Below, piece after piece: positions 33,278 to 47,000 of a stretch of 64,000 bases of DNA; positions within the stretch are counted from its first letter, which is position 1; each line of letters begins with the position of its first letter. The DNA comes from Bidens hawaiensis (taxonomy: Eukaryota; Streptophyta; Magnoliopsida; Asterales; Asteraceae). The notes under the pieces were generated by a model. The model worked only from the letters and a program-made list of their open reading frames with translations. It did not search any database and was not told the origin of the DNA. Position numbers and translations under genes: made by a program. Location: assembly GCA_021521415.1 (NCBI GenBank), contig JAIQDT010001748.1, positions 372,001-436,000 of the forward strand, in the 5' to 3' direction.

Positions 33278-36200
33278 TCATACCTCCGGTGATTTCTGAC
33301 GGTTTGACGGCATTCGTGTTTTCAGGTGTTTGGTCAACCCTTCAAAAAGGTGAGGATACTTTTTCATCATTTGATCCTCGCGTTCCAACATGAACTCCGG
33401 TCCACGTCTCGAGTTCCAACGAACCTTAACGATTGGATTTTGCTATGCTTGAGTGTTTTGGTTTCCCAATCCAAAACTTCGACTGGTTCTTCAATGAAGC
33501 GTAGCTGTTCATCAACTTGCAACTCGTCCAAAGGGACAGTTTGGGTTTCATCGGAAAGGCATTTCTTCAAATTGGATACATGGAATACATTGTGTATGCC
33601 ACTGAGTTCCGTTGGTAGATCCAGTCGGTACGCTACCCGACCAATGCGCTCAGTTATCCGGTAGGGGCCAACGTATCATGGATTGAGTTTGTTTCGCTTT
33701 CCGAAGCGAACCACACCTTTCCAAGGTGAGACTTTGAGTAATACTTGGTCGTTCACTTGAAATTCAAGAGGCTTTCGACGCTTGTCGTCGTAACTCTTTT
33801 CGCGATCTCGTGCTGCTGCCATGCGGTTTCGGATTTGAACAATCTTTTCAGAGGTTTCAATACTAGTTCTGGACCAGTGATTTGGCTATCACCCACCTCT
33901 GCCCAGCAGAGAGGTGATCGACACTTCCGTCCGTACAACGCTTCAAACGGCACTGCTTTAATGCTTGCGTGGTAGCTGTTATTATACGAAAACTCTACCA
34001 AAGGCAAGTGAGGTTCCCAACTTTTTCCGATATCCAACACACATGCACGCAACATGTCCTCCAAGGTCTGAATGATGCGCTCACTTTTCCCATCCGTCTG
34101 AGGATGGTATGCTGTGCTCATTACAAGGCGGGTGCCTAGTGCATTCTGTAGTGACTTCCAAAAGTGCGAAGTGAAATGGGAATCTCGATCAGATATGATT
34201 GAGACAGGCACTCCGTGTCTAGACACTACTTCTTTCATGTAGATGCGAGTCAGTCTTTCCATCTTGTCCGATTCCTTGATTGCTAAGAAGTGTGCAGACT
34301 TAGTCAACCGGTCAACGATCACCCAGATGATATCGCATCCCGTCGGTGTTTTGGGTAATCCCGTGATAAAATCCATGGAAATGTGTTCCCATTTCCACGT
34401 TGGAAGTTCCAGTTGCTGTAGCAGGCCAGATGGTTTCTAATATTCTATTTTGACTCTAGCACAAGTCAAGCATTTGCTCACGTTGGTGGCAATGTCGGCT
34501 TTCATGTTTGGCCACCAGTAAAGTGCCTTTAGGTCATGGTACATTTTATCTGAGCCAGGGTGGATGGAATATCGGGACTTGTGTGCTTCGTCCATCACTA
34601 GAGTTCTCAACTCTCCGTATCGGGGACCCAAATCCGGTTTTCAAAATATCAGACAACGTCCGATTTGGTTTCAAGTTGCTTGTTCATGCCTCGCATGAGT
34701 TCTGATGGAAGATTATCATCTTTCAAGGCTTCGAGTTGCGCATCGCGAATCTGATCGGGTAAGTTGGCGTCAATCGTGAGTTGTAATGCTCGCACTCGCC
34801 TAAGTTTATCGGTTTCTTTCCTGCTGAGAGCATCAGCCACTACATTGGCCTTGCCAGGGTGGTACTTGATTGCACAATCATAATCCTTAAGCAGCTCGAC
34901 CCAACGACGCTGTCGCATGTTCAGCTCCTTTTGATCGTAGATATCTTGGAGACTCTTGTGGTCGGTGTAAATGGTAAACTTGGTACCGTACAAGTATTGC
35001 CTCCATATCTTAAGAGCAAACACCACAGCTCCGAGTTCCAAGTCATGGGTCGTGTAGTTCTTCTCGTGAATCCGTAGTTGTCGAGAGGCATAGGCTATAA
35101 CTTTCTCGAGTTGCATCAGCACGCAACCGAGACCTTGTATCGATGCGTCACAATGTACCTCAAAATTTTCTGTTCCCTCGGGAAGGGCTAGGATAGAGGC
35201 GCTACAGAGTTTGGTTTTCAATAGTTGGAAAGCGGATTCTTGCGCGTTACCCCAATTGTACTTAGTACCCTTGTGAGTCAAAGCGGTGAGGGGTTGAGCA
35301 ATCTTTGAAAATCCCTCGATAAAACGCCGGTAGTAGCCGGCCAGTCCTAGGAATTTCCGCACCTCCGTCGGAGTCTTAGGTGCTTCCCAGTTTTTGATGG
35401 CCTCTACTTTACCGGGATCGACATGGATACCATTCTCATTGATCACATGTCCTAAGAAGTGAACCTCGCGAAGCCAAATTCGCATTTCGAGAGTTTAGCG
35501 TACAGTTGTTCCTTCTTCAGCAATTCTAGGATCAACTTCAGGTGTTCTTCGTGGTCGGCCTTGTTCTTGGAGTAGACGAGGATATCATCAATAAAAACAA
35601 TCACAAACTTGTCGAGGTACGCCTTGCATACTCGATTCATGAGATCCATAAACACGGCGGGTGCGTTGGTTAAGCCAAAAGGCATAACCGAAAACTCGTA
35701 GTGACCGTACCGAGTTCTGAAGGCCGTCATTGAAATATTTTCTTTGCGAACTCTTAATTGATGGTAACCAGATCTCATATCGATCTTCGAGTAGTAACTC
35801 GATCCTTGCAGTTGGTCGAACAGATCATCAATTCGGGGTAAGGGATAACGGTTCTTGATCGTCACCTTGTTCAGCTCTCGGTAGTCATGCACATGCGGAA
35901 AGTCCCGTCCTTCTTTCGGACAAATAAGACAGGGGCTCCCTATGGTGATGAGCTAGGTCGGATAAAACCCTTATCCAACAAATCTTGCAATTGAGTGGAC
36001 AAATCCTAAAGCTCTGACGGTGCGAGCCGATACGGGGCTCGTGCTATGGGTGCTGCATCGGGGGTCAATTCGATTTGGAACTCGACTTGTCGAATAGGTG
36101 GGAGTCCAGGCAAATCCTCCGGGAAGACTTCTCGCACAATCGGTATGTCTTCGATTCGCTTCTCTTCCGCTGATTTCTCGACAATATGGGCTAAAATTGC

Positions 36201-37853
36201 CGGATGACCCTTTCGTAGATATTTCTGCGCCTTCATGAGGGTGATAACGCTGGTGGTCATGCCACTCTTCTCTCCTAGGATCGAAACGATCTCACTGGAA
36301 GGGGTAGTGATGTGGACTATCTTGTCGTGACATATAATCTCAGCTCGGTTCTCGGATAGCCAGTCCATGCCGACAACGACATCGAAACTACCAAGTGTAA
36401 AAGGTATGAGGTCGATATCAAAAGTATGACCCGACAGTTTCAACATACATCCCGCAAGTACATGAGTTGTTTCTATAGACTTACCGTCAGCTAATTCCAC
36501 AGGAAACTTAGCATCTAACGGAGTTGGAGTTAAGTCTAAGAGTTTACTAAAGGCTTTCGATACAAAGCTCCTATCAGCTCCAGTGTCAAACAAAACAGAA
36601 GCAAAACAGTCGTTCACAGGAAACTTACCAGTAACCACATTCGGATCGTTGCGGGCCTGGCCCGACCCAATGACGAAAGCTCTACCTTTACCACTGCTTC
36701 CGCCACTGTTGCTGCCTCCATTGTTCTCATTCTGCTTTAGTTTGGGGCAATCCTTCTTGAAATGACCCTCTTGACCACACTCGAAACACCTTTTAGTCGC
36801 AGTAGGATGTTTAGGAGCACCCCTTGCCGCTAGGTCTCCCCTACATTCCTTAGCCTGATGACCCATTTTTCCGCATCTCAGACATTGGATACGGTCGCAT
36901 GGCCCAGCATGGTGATAGTTGCACTTGTTGCATTTCGGGTACTTCCCAGCATAGCCACTCGAAACTTGTCCGCCACCGTTGTTGTTATTGTTGGAACTCT
37001 GATTATTGAAGTTCCGAGCGAGTTCGGGCTTACGGTAGTGTTGTTGCTGCGGAAGGTTCGATGATGAGGACCTGGTGTTGTCAAATTTCCTCTTTCCATT
37101 ACTCGGGTTGTTTTTGTTGTTGTTGTTGTTGTCAGTGCTCAAGTTGTCACGGGTTTTAGAGGTTGAACCTCTAGGTGGTAACACACCTTGGGTCACTGCC
37201 TGATCCGTCAGTTTGTGAGCTAACTGGATCGCTTGTTAAAATGTAGCCGGTTTGGAAGACGTCACCATACCCTGAATTTATGGTACCAACCCATCGATAT
37301 ACATCTTGATCTTCTTACTTGGAGGGTCTACCATCCGTGGACACATTACTGCTAGCTCGTGGGAACGGGTGGTGTAGGCTTCAATCTCGGAACCCACCAT
37401 TTTCAACGACCAAAACTCAGATTTCAACTTCGCGATTTCCTCTCTAGGACAATACTCTTCCCGCATCATATTCTTGAACTCTTCCCAGTTCAAAGCGTTC
37501 GCCAATTCCAATCCAAGAATTTGCACATTGGAGTTCCACCAAGTGAGAGCAGAATCTTCCAGTGTTTCAGCAGCAAATTTGACCCTACTGGCAGGTGGAC
37601 AGTTACACATCTCGAAAGCTGATTCGGCATTCTCAGCCCAACGCAGGAAACCTATGGCTCCCTCAGTGCCCTTAAACGAAGTGGGCTTGCAATCCAGGTA
37701 GTTCTTGAAAGTACACGTTCCAGCTGTACCTCCGGCTTGATTTTGAACATGGGCGGCTAGAGCCGCCGCCGCATGGTCATTCAATAGGGTTTGGAGTTCT
37801 GCCGCGGTTAGGTTGATGTTACCGCGACCGTGTCCAGCGTTTCTTCCAACCAT
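33278..37853 (-). pseudogene. G1 gag-pol (Tekay-type), broken
   Basis: Gag starts at 37853 (MVGRNAGHGRGNINL). An in-frame TAA at 37278-37280 follows DGLVP. Gag then carries three cysteine knuckles ([40 protein letters not shown]) at 36750-36950. Protease has [14 protein letters not shown] near 36580. RT has the [19 protein letters not shown] block and [11 protein letters not shown] near 35580. RNase H follows at 35350-34790. Integrase has [19 protein letters not shown], the core [19 protein letters not shown] and HPQTDGKSE. The C-terminal tail has [14 protein letters not shown], a chromodomain-like segment. Stops and frameshifts occur near 36000, 35480, 34640, 34440 and 33800, and nine bases are missing near 36130 compared with G2. 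Confidence 0.9.
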
Positions 37854-38108
37854 TTCCTTGAATCACAGTATAAGATGTTAGACATGAATTCTCGGTTTCA
37901 TATGCAACACACCATACATGTAATAAAAAGATAGGTAAGAAAGAAATATAAAAGAAGTAAACATCACATCACAAACATATAATAATCCAAATAATAATTC
38001 ATGAGTAAAACCATTGTATTCGCTACAAAGTATTTAAAACCAATCCTTAAAATCATAGAAAATAATAGTTTGGATGGAGAAAACCCCTCCATCTAAGTGT
38101 TATCATCC

Positions 38109-38813
38109 TTAGATGTCATCGTCCGAGGACACCTCTGAGTGTGCCTCCAGCTCAGCCGGTTCTTCCTCCGGTTCCTCTTCTGGTTCCTCCTCGGAATCTT
38201 CCTCGGGTTCTTCCTCAGGTTCTTCCTTAGGTTACGCTGCGTTCTGAGCAATTTGTGTCTGTAAGATATCGCATCGCTCTAGAGCTATCTCTGTCCGGGA
38301 TCTCTCCACAAGGAGTTGCTCTTGCAAATCGATCATCTCTGCTTGCATTTTTCTCATAATCTTCATCTACTGATCATTAGTATCCTGCATTTCCTTCATA
38401 GCCGCTGTCAGGCGGGAAATTTCTTCCCTAGCCTCGGTTCCATCTCTTATCAATCCGGAAACGTTCGCTCTCGCCGAGCGCATAAAATCCACGTCACGCT
38501 CTAAACAGGAAACAACAGCTGCGAGAACACGCTCTATGGGTTCAGTTATGGGTGGTAGGGTGTTGGGGTAAGCAGGGCGACTCGGGTGAGGTAGTGGGGG
38601 AACTTGTTCGCGATAAACCATTCGCCTGATCAGACTCGGGTACCAATCCCAGCTAACGTCGTCGTCGTACATGCCTCCAGATAAGCGATACCTCTTCGGT
38701 GCAGGGGCTTCTAGTTCCGGGGCTACTCGGGGTGGCGATGAGGTAGGTAGCTGCGGTTCCTTTCCATTGGCATGAGTAACCTGGTCGGATGATGATGATG
38801 ATGGCGTCGACAT
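38109..38813 (-). pseudogene. G1 copy of the extra frame upstream of gag (two stops)
   Basis: The interval is 705 nt, exactly as in G2, starting MSTPSSSSSDQ and ending SSDDDI. In-frame stops occur at about 38366 (after DTNDQ) and 38233 (before PKEEPEEE). No indel separates it from the G2 copy. The acidic tail of EEP units and the central helix are still recognisable. Function unknown. Confidence 0.85.
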
Positions 38814-38977
38814 CCCTACAGGATAAGTCGTGTATGCGAGCGCATGAGTGAATAAGGTAAAGAGATAGAGATAACAAAAGACTAAATAATATATATACAG
38901 TGCGTAGAAATTATAACAAATGGGTCGTTGCGGTTATAGTCTAGTTTGGACGCAATTTCTAGTTCGCTATAACCAAT

Positions 38978-38990
38978 GGCTCTGATACCA
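38978..38990 (-). promoter_or_regulatory. Primer binding site of G1 (tRNA-iMet type)
   Basis: On the minus strand TGGTATCAGAGCC follows the 5' LTR after three bases. It is the complement of the 3' end of initiator tRNA-Met, the usual primer of chromoviruses. Confidence 0.93.
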
Positions 38991-38993
38991 ATC

Positions 38994-41394
38994 TGTCACA
39001 CCCTCAAAATTCACTAACGGAGTTTTTCCGTCAGAGGGTGTGAACTAACAGAATCGGAATCATTAGTTATAATCAAACATCCTAAGTAAAGTTATCAAAC
39101 CACGAAAACATTTAAGTGAAATAAGTGTGGAAGCATAAAATCATAAACCAAGTGTTGCGTCACGCAGGACGACTTAAAACCCAATTGATAAAAGTTTAAA
39201 AACAAGTTTGCAAAAACGATAGAGTTCAAGGTAATGCATGATCCTATAACGCGCGCCCGCCTCGGCTACCTGAGAATAACATACTAAAAGTGTCAACACG
39301 GGGTTGGTGAGTTCACAAGTTTATATAAATAAAGCGTTTACGTTTGCGTTAACGTTTTGCGTTTGCGTTTTGCATTTTGTGTTTGCGTTTGCGTTACCAG
39401 ACAATGTTAAATCAATTATATATCTACAGGTAGCTAGCCTATAAAACAAGTATTACTAAGTGTTCGACACCGAAGCTGACTGTTTATCAATTTCCTTGCA
39501 CCATGTCTATCCAGACCATGGAAAATGTTTTAGCAAAGATTACACCCGCTCGACCTCCAGTCGAGTTTAGTGTTGGGTGGGGTTTGTCAAACCCAGTAGT
39601 ACTTCTCAACAGTGACTCGCTATTATCAAATATTATATGGTTCGATGTTATGAAGGACTTTAGTTGTTTCGTTTGCCACTTAGCCTTTACAAGTGATATA
39701 TAATCTAATAACAAAATCTAAAGCGTTTTGGAGTATGTTATCTCCCCCAAGTAAAAAGCGTTTAAAAGAGTAAAAGGGGAACGTGAAACTCACTGTTTGC
39801 GAAGAATTCAAAAACAAGTCAACCAAGAGATGCGCATCACAGAAAATCCTCACTAGCGTTCTAAAACAAGAATGAGATTTTCTAAGTGTTGGAACTATTA
39901 TTGAGTCTGTAGACTCGGCACATAATACCTATGCGTGAGATACGTTTCGTGTTTCGCTTGTGAATTGTGTGTGACTAAACAAACACATTTGTGATACGAT
40001 ACATGTGTGAACAAATACTTACGTGTCAAGTATTAATATCGTACATTACTAGCAATCATTCCCCACAAGGGCAATTTACTCAAAATCATAGCAATTATCT
40101 AGCAATAAGCACGTTTCATGTATTTTCATATTGTTCAGCAGCTAGTTCTATCAGGACAGATTTCTACTTGAAAGTTTAATCTATTCAACAGATCATAACA
40201 TATCAAATAATTCATCAAAAATCGTCACAAAAGAACACATGAGTTAGGTTTCCAGAACTATTTTTTTTGTATTTTTATTCCACATAGATTTATCACAATG
40301 GTCAAAACATTACAGTAAACTCACAGTAGTCAGAATCATGCGCAACCGAATATTATTTGTTATTTCTGTTAAATGAAAAATCCAATTAATGCAAGACTAA
40401 TTGGGTTAGGTTCCTAACTCAATGTATTTTCTTCCAGAAGTAGAACCAATCCATTTGGTCTTGTAGTTTATGAGATATCTTAGTCGCAAAACAGCCTAAC
40501 AGCAGGTCTCCGAAATCAGCCTTGCACAACAGTTTTGTAAAATAATAAAAATAAACTTTTATACATCCAAAAATTACAAACTTGGACTTTTCAGAAACTA
40601 GACTCGACCTAGTATACTGTAGAATCAACAATCGTATCAAAACATAATATTAATATCGAGTTACAGCCGTCCAAACACGAATTCAATAATCTGTCCAGCA
40701 TCAGTTTTCATCAAAACTCAATAAACAATTAACCTATGAACTAACAATCATGCATGTGACCCTAAATCATCAACAAACAACATATTTAACACTTAGGTTT
40801 TATGATTACAGGTTTAATCATACAATTAAATGATTGAATGGATTAGATATGGTGTTTATATTACCTAATTAGCTTCTTAACTCTTCGATAAAGCTTGAAA
40901 CCGACTTGTATACGTGTGTGTGTGTGTGTGCCTTGTGGCTCGGCAGACGAGAGAGGAGAGGGGAGGGGGGCTGTCGCCAGGTGAGAGGGGAGGGAGAGAG
41001 GGGATTAGGGTTTAGGTTATTAATATGTTGTTTATATATATAATTATGTTACACTTAACCCCTTTAAGCTTCTAATTAATCAATTTCTAGCATAACATAA
41101 ACTTTTGCATCTTGAGTTAATGTTTTACATATGAATATCAAATAACACATAAACCTAACATATAATTCTCAAATACTTATTGTTTGGATGTTTTTCGTCT
41201 ATTCACCAATGGTTTACGTCAACTCGTTTGCGTTTCGGTGCAATCCCGAAAGACTGCATGTGTAGTGATTGTCAACCGTCATTTAAAACCCTAGTTTAAA
41301 TGTAATGAGATGTGCGTTATAGATCAAGTGATCTTAAGTTTAAATTGACGGAGTTTGAATTAACGTAGTTAACCTGAAATTGACGAGTGTCACC
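38994..41394 (-). repeat. LTR2, shared by G1 and G2
   Basis: 2401 bp, TGTCACACCC to GAGTGTCACC on the plus strand; the last base differs from LTR1. It is followed directly by a G2 polypurine-type tract and preceded by the G1 primer site, so it serves both elements. It holds the same TATA box, GT run and CT-rich tract as LTR1. Confidence 0.92.
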
Positions 41395-41486
41395 TTATTC
41401 CCATGTAGAAAGAATTTTCGTCGCGAAAATTTGAGTCAAGTCGCGATGGGTGTCTGAAAAAGCAAGAAAACTTTCAGTTTGTCATA

Positions 41487-43980
41487 TCATCCCCTAGTAG
41501 AAAAAAATTTTATCCCAAAATTTAATTCATACCTCCGGTGATTTCTGACGGTTTGACGGCTTTCGCGTTTTTTGGTGTTTGTCAACCCTTCAAAAAGGTG
41601 AGGATACTTTTTCATCATTTGTTCCTCGCGTTCCCACGTGAACTCCGGTCCACGTCTCGAGTTCCAACGAACCTTAACGATTGAAATTTTGCTGAGCTTG
41701 AGTGTTTTGGTTTCCCAATCCAAAACTTCGACTAGTTCTTCAATGAAGCTTAGCGGTTCATCAACTTGCAACTCGTCCAAAGGGACTGTTTGGGTTTCAT
41801 CGGAATGGCATTTCTTCAAATTGGATACATGGAATACATTGTGTATGCCACTGAGTTCCGTTGGTAGATCCAGTCGGTACGCTACCGGACCAATGCGCTC
41901 AGTTATCCGGTAGGGGCCAATGTATCGTGGATTGACTTTGTTTCGCTTTCCGAAGCGAACCACACCATTCCAAGGTGAGACTTTGAGTAATACTAGGTCG
42001 TTCACTTGAAATTCAAGAGGCTTTCGGCGCTTGTCGGCGTAACTCTTTTCGCGATCTCGTGCTGCTGCCATGCGATTTCGGATTTGAACAATCTTTTCAG
42101 AGGTTTTAAGTACTAGTTCTGGACCAGTGATTTGGCTATCACCCACCTCTGCCCAGCAGAGAGGTGATCGACACTTTCGTCCGTACAACGCTTCAAACGA
42201 CGCTGCTTTAATGCTTGCGTGGTAGCTGTTATTATACGAAAATTCTTCCAAAAGGCAAGTGAGGTTCCCAACTTTTTCCGATATCCAACACACATGCACG
42301 CAACATTTCCTCCAAGGTCTGAATGGTGCGCTCACTTTGCCCATCCGTCTGAGGATGGTATGCTGTGCTCATATCAAGGCGGGTGCCTAGTGCATTCTGT
42401 AGTGACTTAAAAAAGTGCGAAGTGAAACGGTAATCTCGATCAGATATGATTGAGACAGGCACTCCGTGTCTAGACACTACTTCTTTCTTGTAGATGCGAG
42501 TCAGTCTTTCCATCTTGTCTGATTCCTTGATTGCTAAGAAGTGTGCAGACTTAGTCAACCGGTCAACGATCACCCAGATTGTATCGCATCCCGTCGGTGT
42601 TTTGGGTAATCCCGTGATGAAATCCATGGAAATGTATTCCCATTTCCACGTTGGAAGTTCCGGTTGCTGTAGCAGGCCAGATGGTTTCTGATATTCTATT
42701 TTGACTCTCGCACAAGTCAAGCATTTGCTCACGTAGGTGGCAATGTCGGCTTTCATGTTTGGCCACCAGTAAAGTGCCTTTAGGTCATGGTACATTTTAT
42801 CTGAGCCAGGGTGGATGGAAAATCGGGACTTGTGTGCTTCGTCCATCACTAGAGTTCTCAACTCTCCGTATGGGGACCCAAATCCGGTTTTCGAAATATC
42901 AGACCCCATCCGATTTGATTTCAGGTTGCTTGTTCATGCCTTGCATGAGTTCTGATGGAAGATTATCGTCTTTCAAGGCTTCAAGTTGCGCATCGCGAAT
43001 CTGATCGGGTAAGTTGGCGTGAACCGTGAGTTGTAATGCTCGCACTCGCCTAGGTTTATCGGTTTCTTTCCTGCTGAGAGCATCGGCCACTACATTGGCC
43101 TTGCCAGGGTGGTACTTGATTACACAATCATAATCCGTAAGCAGCTCGACCCAACGACGTTGTCGCATGTTTAGCTCCTTCTGATCGTAGATATGTTGGA
43201 GACTCTTGGGTCAGTGTAAATGGTAAACCTGGTACCGTACAAGTAATGCCTCCATATCTTAAGAGCAAACACCACAGCTCCGAGTTCCAAGTCATGGGTC
43301 GTGTAGTTCTTCTCGTGAATCCGTAGTTGTCGAGAGGCATAGGCTATAACTTTCTCGAGTTGCATCAGCACGCAACCGAGACCTTGTATCGATGCGTCAC
43401 AATGTACCTCAAAGTTTTCTGTTCCCTCGGGAAGGGCTAGGATAGGGGCGCTACAGAGTTTGGTTTTCAACAGTTGGAAAGCGGATTCTTGCGCGTCACC
43501 CCAATTGTACTTAGTACCCTTGTGAATCAAAGCGGTGAGGGGTTGAGCAATCTTTGAAAATCCCTCGATAAAACGCTGATAGTAGCCGGCCAGTCCTAGG
43601 AATTGTCGCACCTCAGTCGGAGTCTTAGGTGCTTCCCAGTTTTTGATGGCATCTACTTTACCGTGATCGACATGGATACCATTCTCATTGATCACATGTC
43701 CTAAGAAGTGAACCTCGCGAAGCCAAAATTCGCATTTCGAGAGTTTAGCGTACAGTTGTTCCTTCTTCAGCAATTCTAGGATCAACTTCAGGTGTTCTTC
43801 GTGGTCGGCCTTGTTCTTGGAGTTGACGAGGATATCATCAATAAAAAGGATCACAAACTTGTCGAGGTACGCCTTGCATACTCGATTCATGAGATCCATA
43901 AATACGGCTGGTGCGTTGGTTAAGCCAAAAGGCATAACCGAAAACTCGTAGTGACCATACCGAGTTCTGAAGGCCGTCTT
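41487..43980 (-). pseudogene. G2 duplicated pol segment (RT to integrase tail), copy a
   Basis: This is an extra copy of the 3' half of pol. RT is present from MPFGLTNAP (43935), with [11 protein letters not shown] replacing VYSKN. RNase H runs to about 42900 with a frame break near 43170. The integrase zinc region and core (42909-42232) and the C-terminal part (42344-41487) overlap across a frameshift near 42240. It ends at 43980 where the sequence jumps back into the 3' UTR of copy b. Copies a and b share a one-base loss near the integrase N-terminus (GTATGGGGACC) that G1 lacks, so they arose by duplication inside G2. Confidence 0.88.
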
Positions 43981-43982
43981 TG

Positions 43983-44048
43983 AAAAAGCAAGAAAATTTT
44001 CAGTTTGTCATATCATCCCCTAGTAGAAAGTTCGTCCCAAAATTTAAT
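43983..44048 (-). other. Internal 3' UTR remnant between G2 copies a and b
   Basis: This short stretch matches the G1 3' UTR at about 33208-33277, including the TAGGGGATGATATGACA block, but no LTR follows it. It marks the joint of the internal duplication. Confidence 0.85.
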
Positions 44049-47000
44049 TCATACCTTTGGTGATTTCTGACGGTTTGACGGCTTTCGCGTTTTTCGGTGT
44101 TTGGTCAACCCTTCAAAAAGGTGAGGATAGTTTTTCATCATTTGATCCTCGTGTTTCCACGTGAACTCTGGTCCACGTCTCTTGTTCCAACGAACCTTAA
44201 CGATTGGAATTTTGCTGTGCTTGAGTGTTTTGGTTTCCCAATCCAAAACTTCGACTGGTTCTTCAATGAAGCTTAGCGGTTCATCAACTTGCAACTCGTC
44301 CAAAGGGACTGTTTGGGTTTCATCGGAATGGCATTTCTTCAAATTGGATACATGGAATACATTGTGTATGCCACTGAGTTCCGTTGGTAGATCCAGTCGG
44401 TACGCTACCGGACCAATGCGCTCAGTTATCCGGTAGGGGCCAATGTATCGTGGATTGACTTTGTTTCGCTTTCCGAAGCGAACCACACCATTCCAAGGTG
44501 AGACTTTGAGTAATACTAGGTCGTTCACTTGAAATTCAAGAGGCTTTCGGCGCTTGTCGGCGTAACTCTTTTCGCGATCTCGTGCTGCTGCCATGCGATT
44601 TCGGATTTGAACAATCTTTTCAGAGGTTTTAAGTACTAGTTCTGGACCAGTGATTTGGCTATCACCCACCTCTGCCCAGCAGAGAGGTGATCGACACTTT
44701 CGTCCGTACAACGCTTCAAACGACGCTGCTTTAATGCTTGCGTGGTAGCTGTTATTATACGAAAATTCTACCAAAGGCAAGTGAGGTTCCCAACTTTTTC
44801 CGATATCCAACACACATGCACGCAACATGTCCTCCAAGGTCTGAATGGTGCGCTCACTTTGCCCATCCGTCTGAGGATGGTATGCTATGCTCATATCAAG
44901 GCGGGTGCCTAGTGCATTCTGTAGTGACTTCCAAAAGTGCGAAGTGAAACGGTAATCTCGATCAGATATGATTGAGACAGGCACTCCGTGTCTAGACACT
45001 ACTTCTTTCTTGTAGATGCGAGTCAGTCTTTCCATCTTGTCCGATTCCTTGATTGCTAAGAAGTGTGCAGACTTAGTCAACCGGTCAACGATCACCCAGA
45101 TTGTATCGCATCCCGTCGGTGTTTTGGGTAATCCCGTGATGAAATCCATGGAAATGTATTCCCATTTCCACGTTGGAAGTTCCGGTTGCTGTAGCAGGCC
45201 AGATGGTTTCTGATATTCTATTTTGACTCTCGCACAAGTCAAGCATTTGCTCACGTAGGTGGCAATGTCGGCTTTCATGTTTGGCCACCAGTAAAGTGCC
45301 TTTAGGTCATGGTACATTTTATCTGAGCCAGGGTGGATGGAAAATCGGGACTTGTGTGCTTCGTCCATCACTAGAGTTCTCAACTCTCCGTATGGGGACC
45401 CAAATCCGGTTTTTGAAATATCGGACCCCGTCCGATTTGGTTTCAGGTTGCTTGTTCATGCCTCGCAAGAGTTCTGATGGAAGATTATCGTCTTTCAAGG
45501 CTTCAAGTTGCGCATCGCGAATCTGATCGGGTAAGTTGGCGTGAATCGTGAGTTGTAATGCTTGCACTTGCCTAGGTTTATCGGTTTCTTTCCTGCTGAG
45601 AGCATCGGCCACTACATTGTCCTTGCCAGGGTGGTACTTGATTGCACAATCATAATCCTTAAGCAGCTCGACCCAACGACGTTGTCGTATGTTCAGTTCC
45701 TTCTGATCGTAGATATGTTGGAGACTCTTGTGGTCGGTGTAAATGGTAAACTTGGTACCGTACAAGTAATGCCTTCATATCTTAAGTGCAAACACCACAG
45801 CTCCGAGTTCCAAGTCATGGGTCGTGTAGTTCTTCTCGTGAATCCGTAGTTGTCGAGAGGCATAGGCTATAACTTTCTCGAGTTGCATCAGCACGCAACC
45901 GAGACCTTGTATCGATGCGTCACAATGTACCTCAAAGTTTTCTGTTCTCTCGGGAAGGGCTAGGATAGGGGCGCTACAGAGTTTGGTTTTCAACAGTTGG
46001 AAAGCGGATTCTTGCGCGTCACCCCAATTGTACTTAGTACCCTTGTGAGTCAAAGCGGTGAGGGGTTGAGCAATCTTTGAAAATCCCTCGATAAAACGCC
46101 GATAGTAGCCGGCCAGTCCTAGGAATTGTCGCACCTCAGTCGGAGTCTTAGGTGCTTCTCAGTTTTTGATGGCCTCTACTTTACCAGGATCGACATGGAT
46201 ACCATTCTCATTGATCACATGTCCTAAGAAGTGAACCTCGCGAAGCCAAAATTCGCATTTCGAGAGTTTAGCGTACAGTTGTTCCTTCTTCAGCAATTCT
46301 AGGATCAACATCAGGTGTTCTTCGTGGTCGGCCTTGTTCTTGGAGTAGACGAGGATATCATCAATAAAAAGGATAACAAACTTGTCGAGGTACGCCTTGC
46401 ATACTCGATTCATGAGATCCATAAATACGGTGGGTGCGTTGGTTAAGCCAAAAGGCATAACCTAAAACTCGTAGTGACCGTACCGAGTTCTGAAGGCCGT
46501 CTTTGAAATATCTTCTTCGCGAACTCTTAATTGATGGTAACCAGATCTCAGATCGATCTTCGAGTAGTAACTCGATCCTTGCAGCTGGTCGAACAGATCA
46601 TCAATTCGGGGTAAGGGATAACGGTTCTTGATCGTCACCTTTTTCAACTCTCGGTAGTCGATGCACATGCGGAAAGTCCCGTCCTTCTTTCGGACAAATA
46701 AGAGAGGGGCTCCCCAAGGTGATGAGCTAGGTCGGATAAAACCCTTATCCAACAAATCTTGCAATTGAGTGGACAACTCCTGAAGCTCTGCCGGTGCGAG
46801 CCGATACGGGGCTCGTGCTATGGGTGCTGCATCGGGGGTCAATTCGATTTGGAACTCAACTTGTCGAATAGGTGGGAGTCCAGGCAAATCCTCCGGGAAG
46901 ACTTCCGGAAAATCTCGCACAATCGGTATGTCTTCGATTCGCTTATCCTCCACGGATTTCTCAACAATATCGGCTAAAATTGCCGGATGACCCTTTCGTA

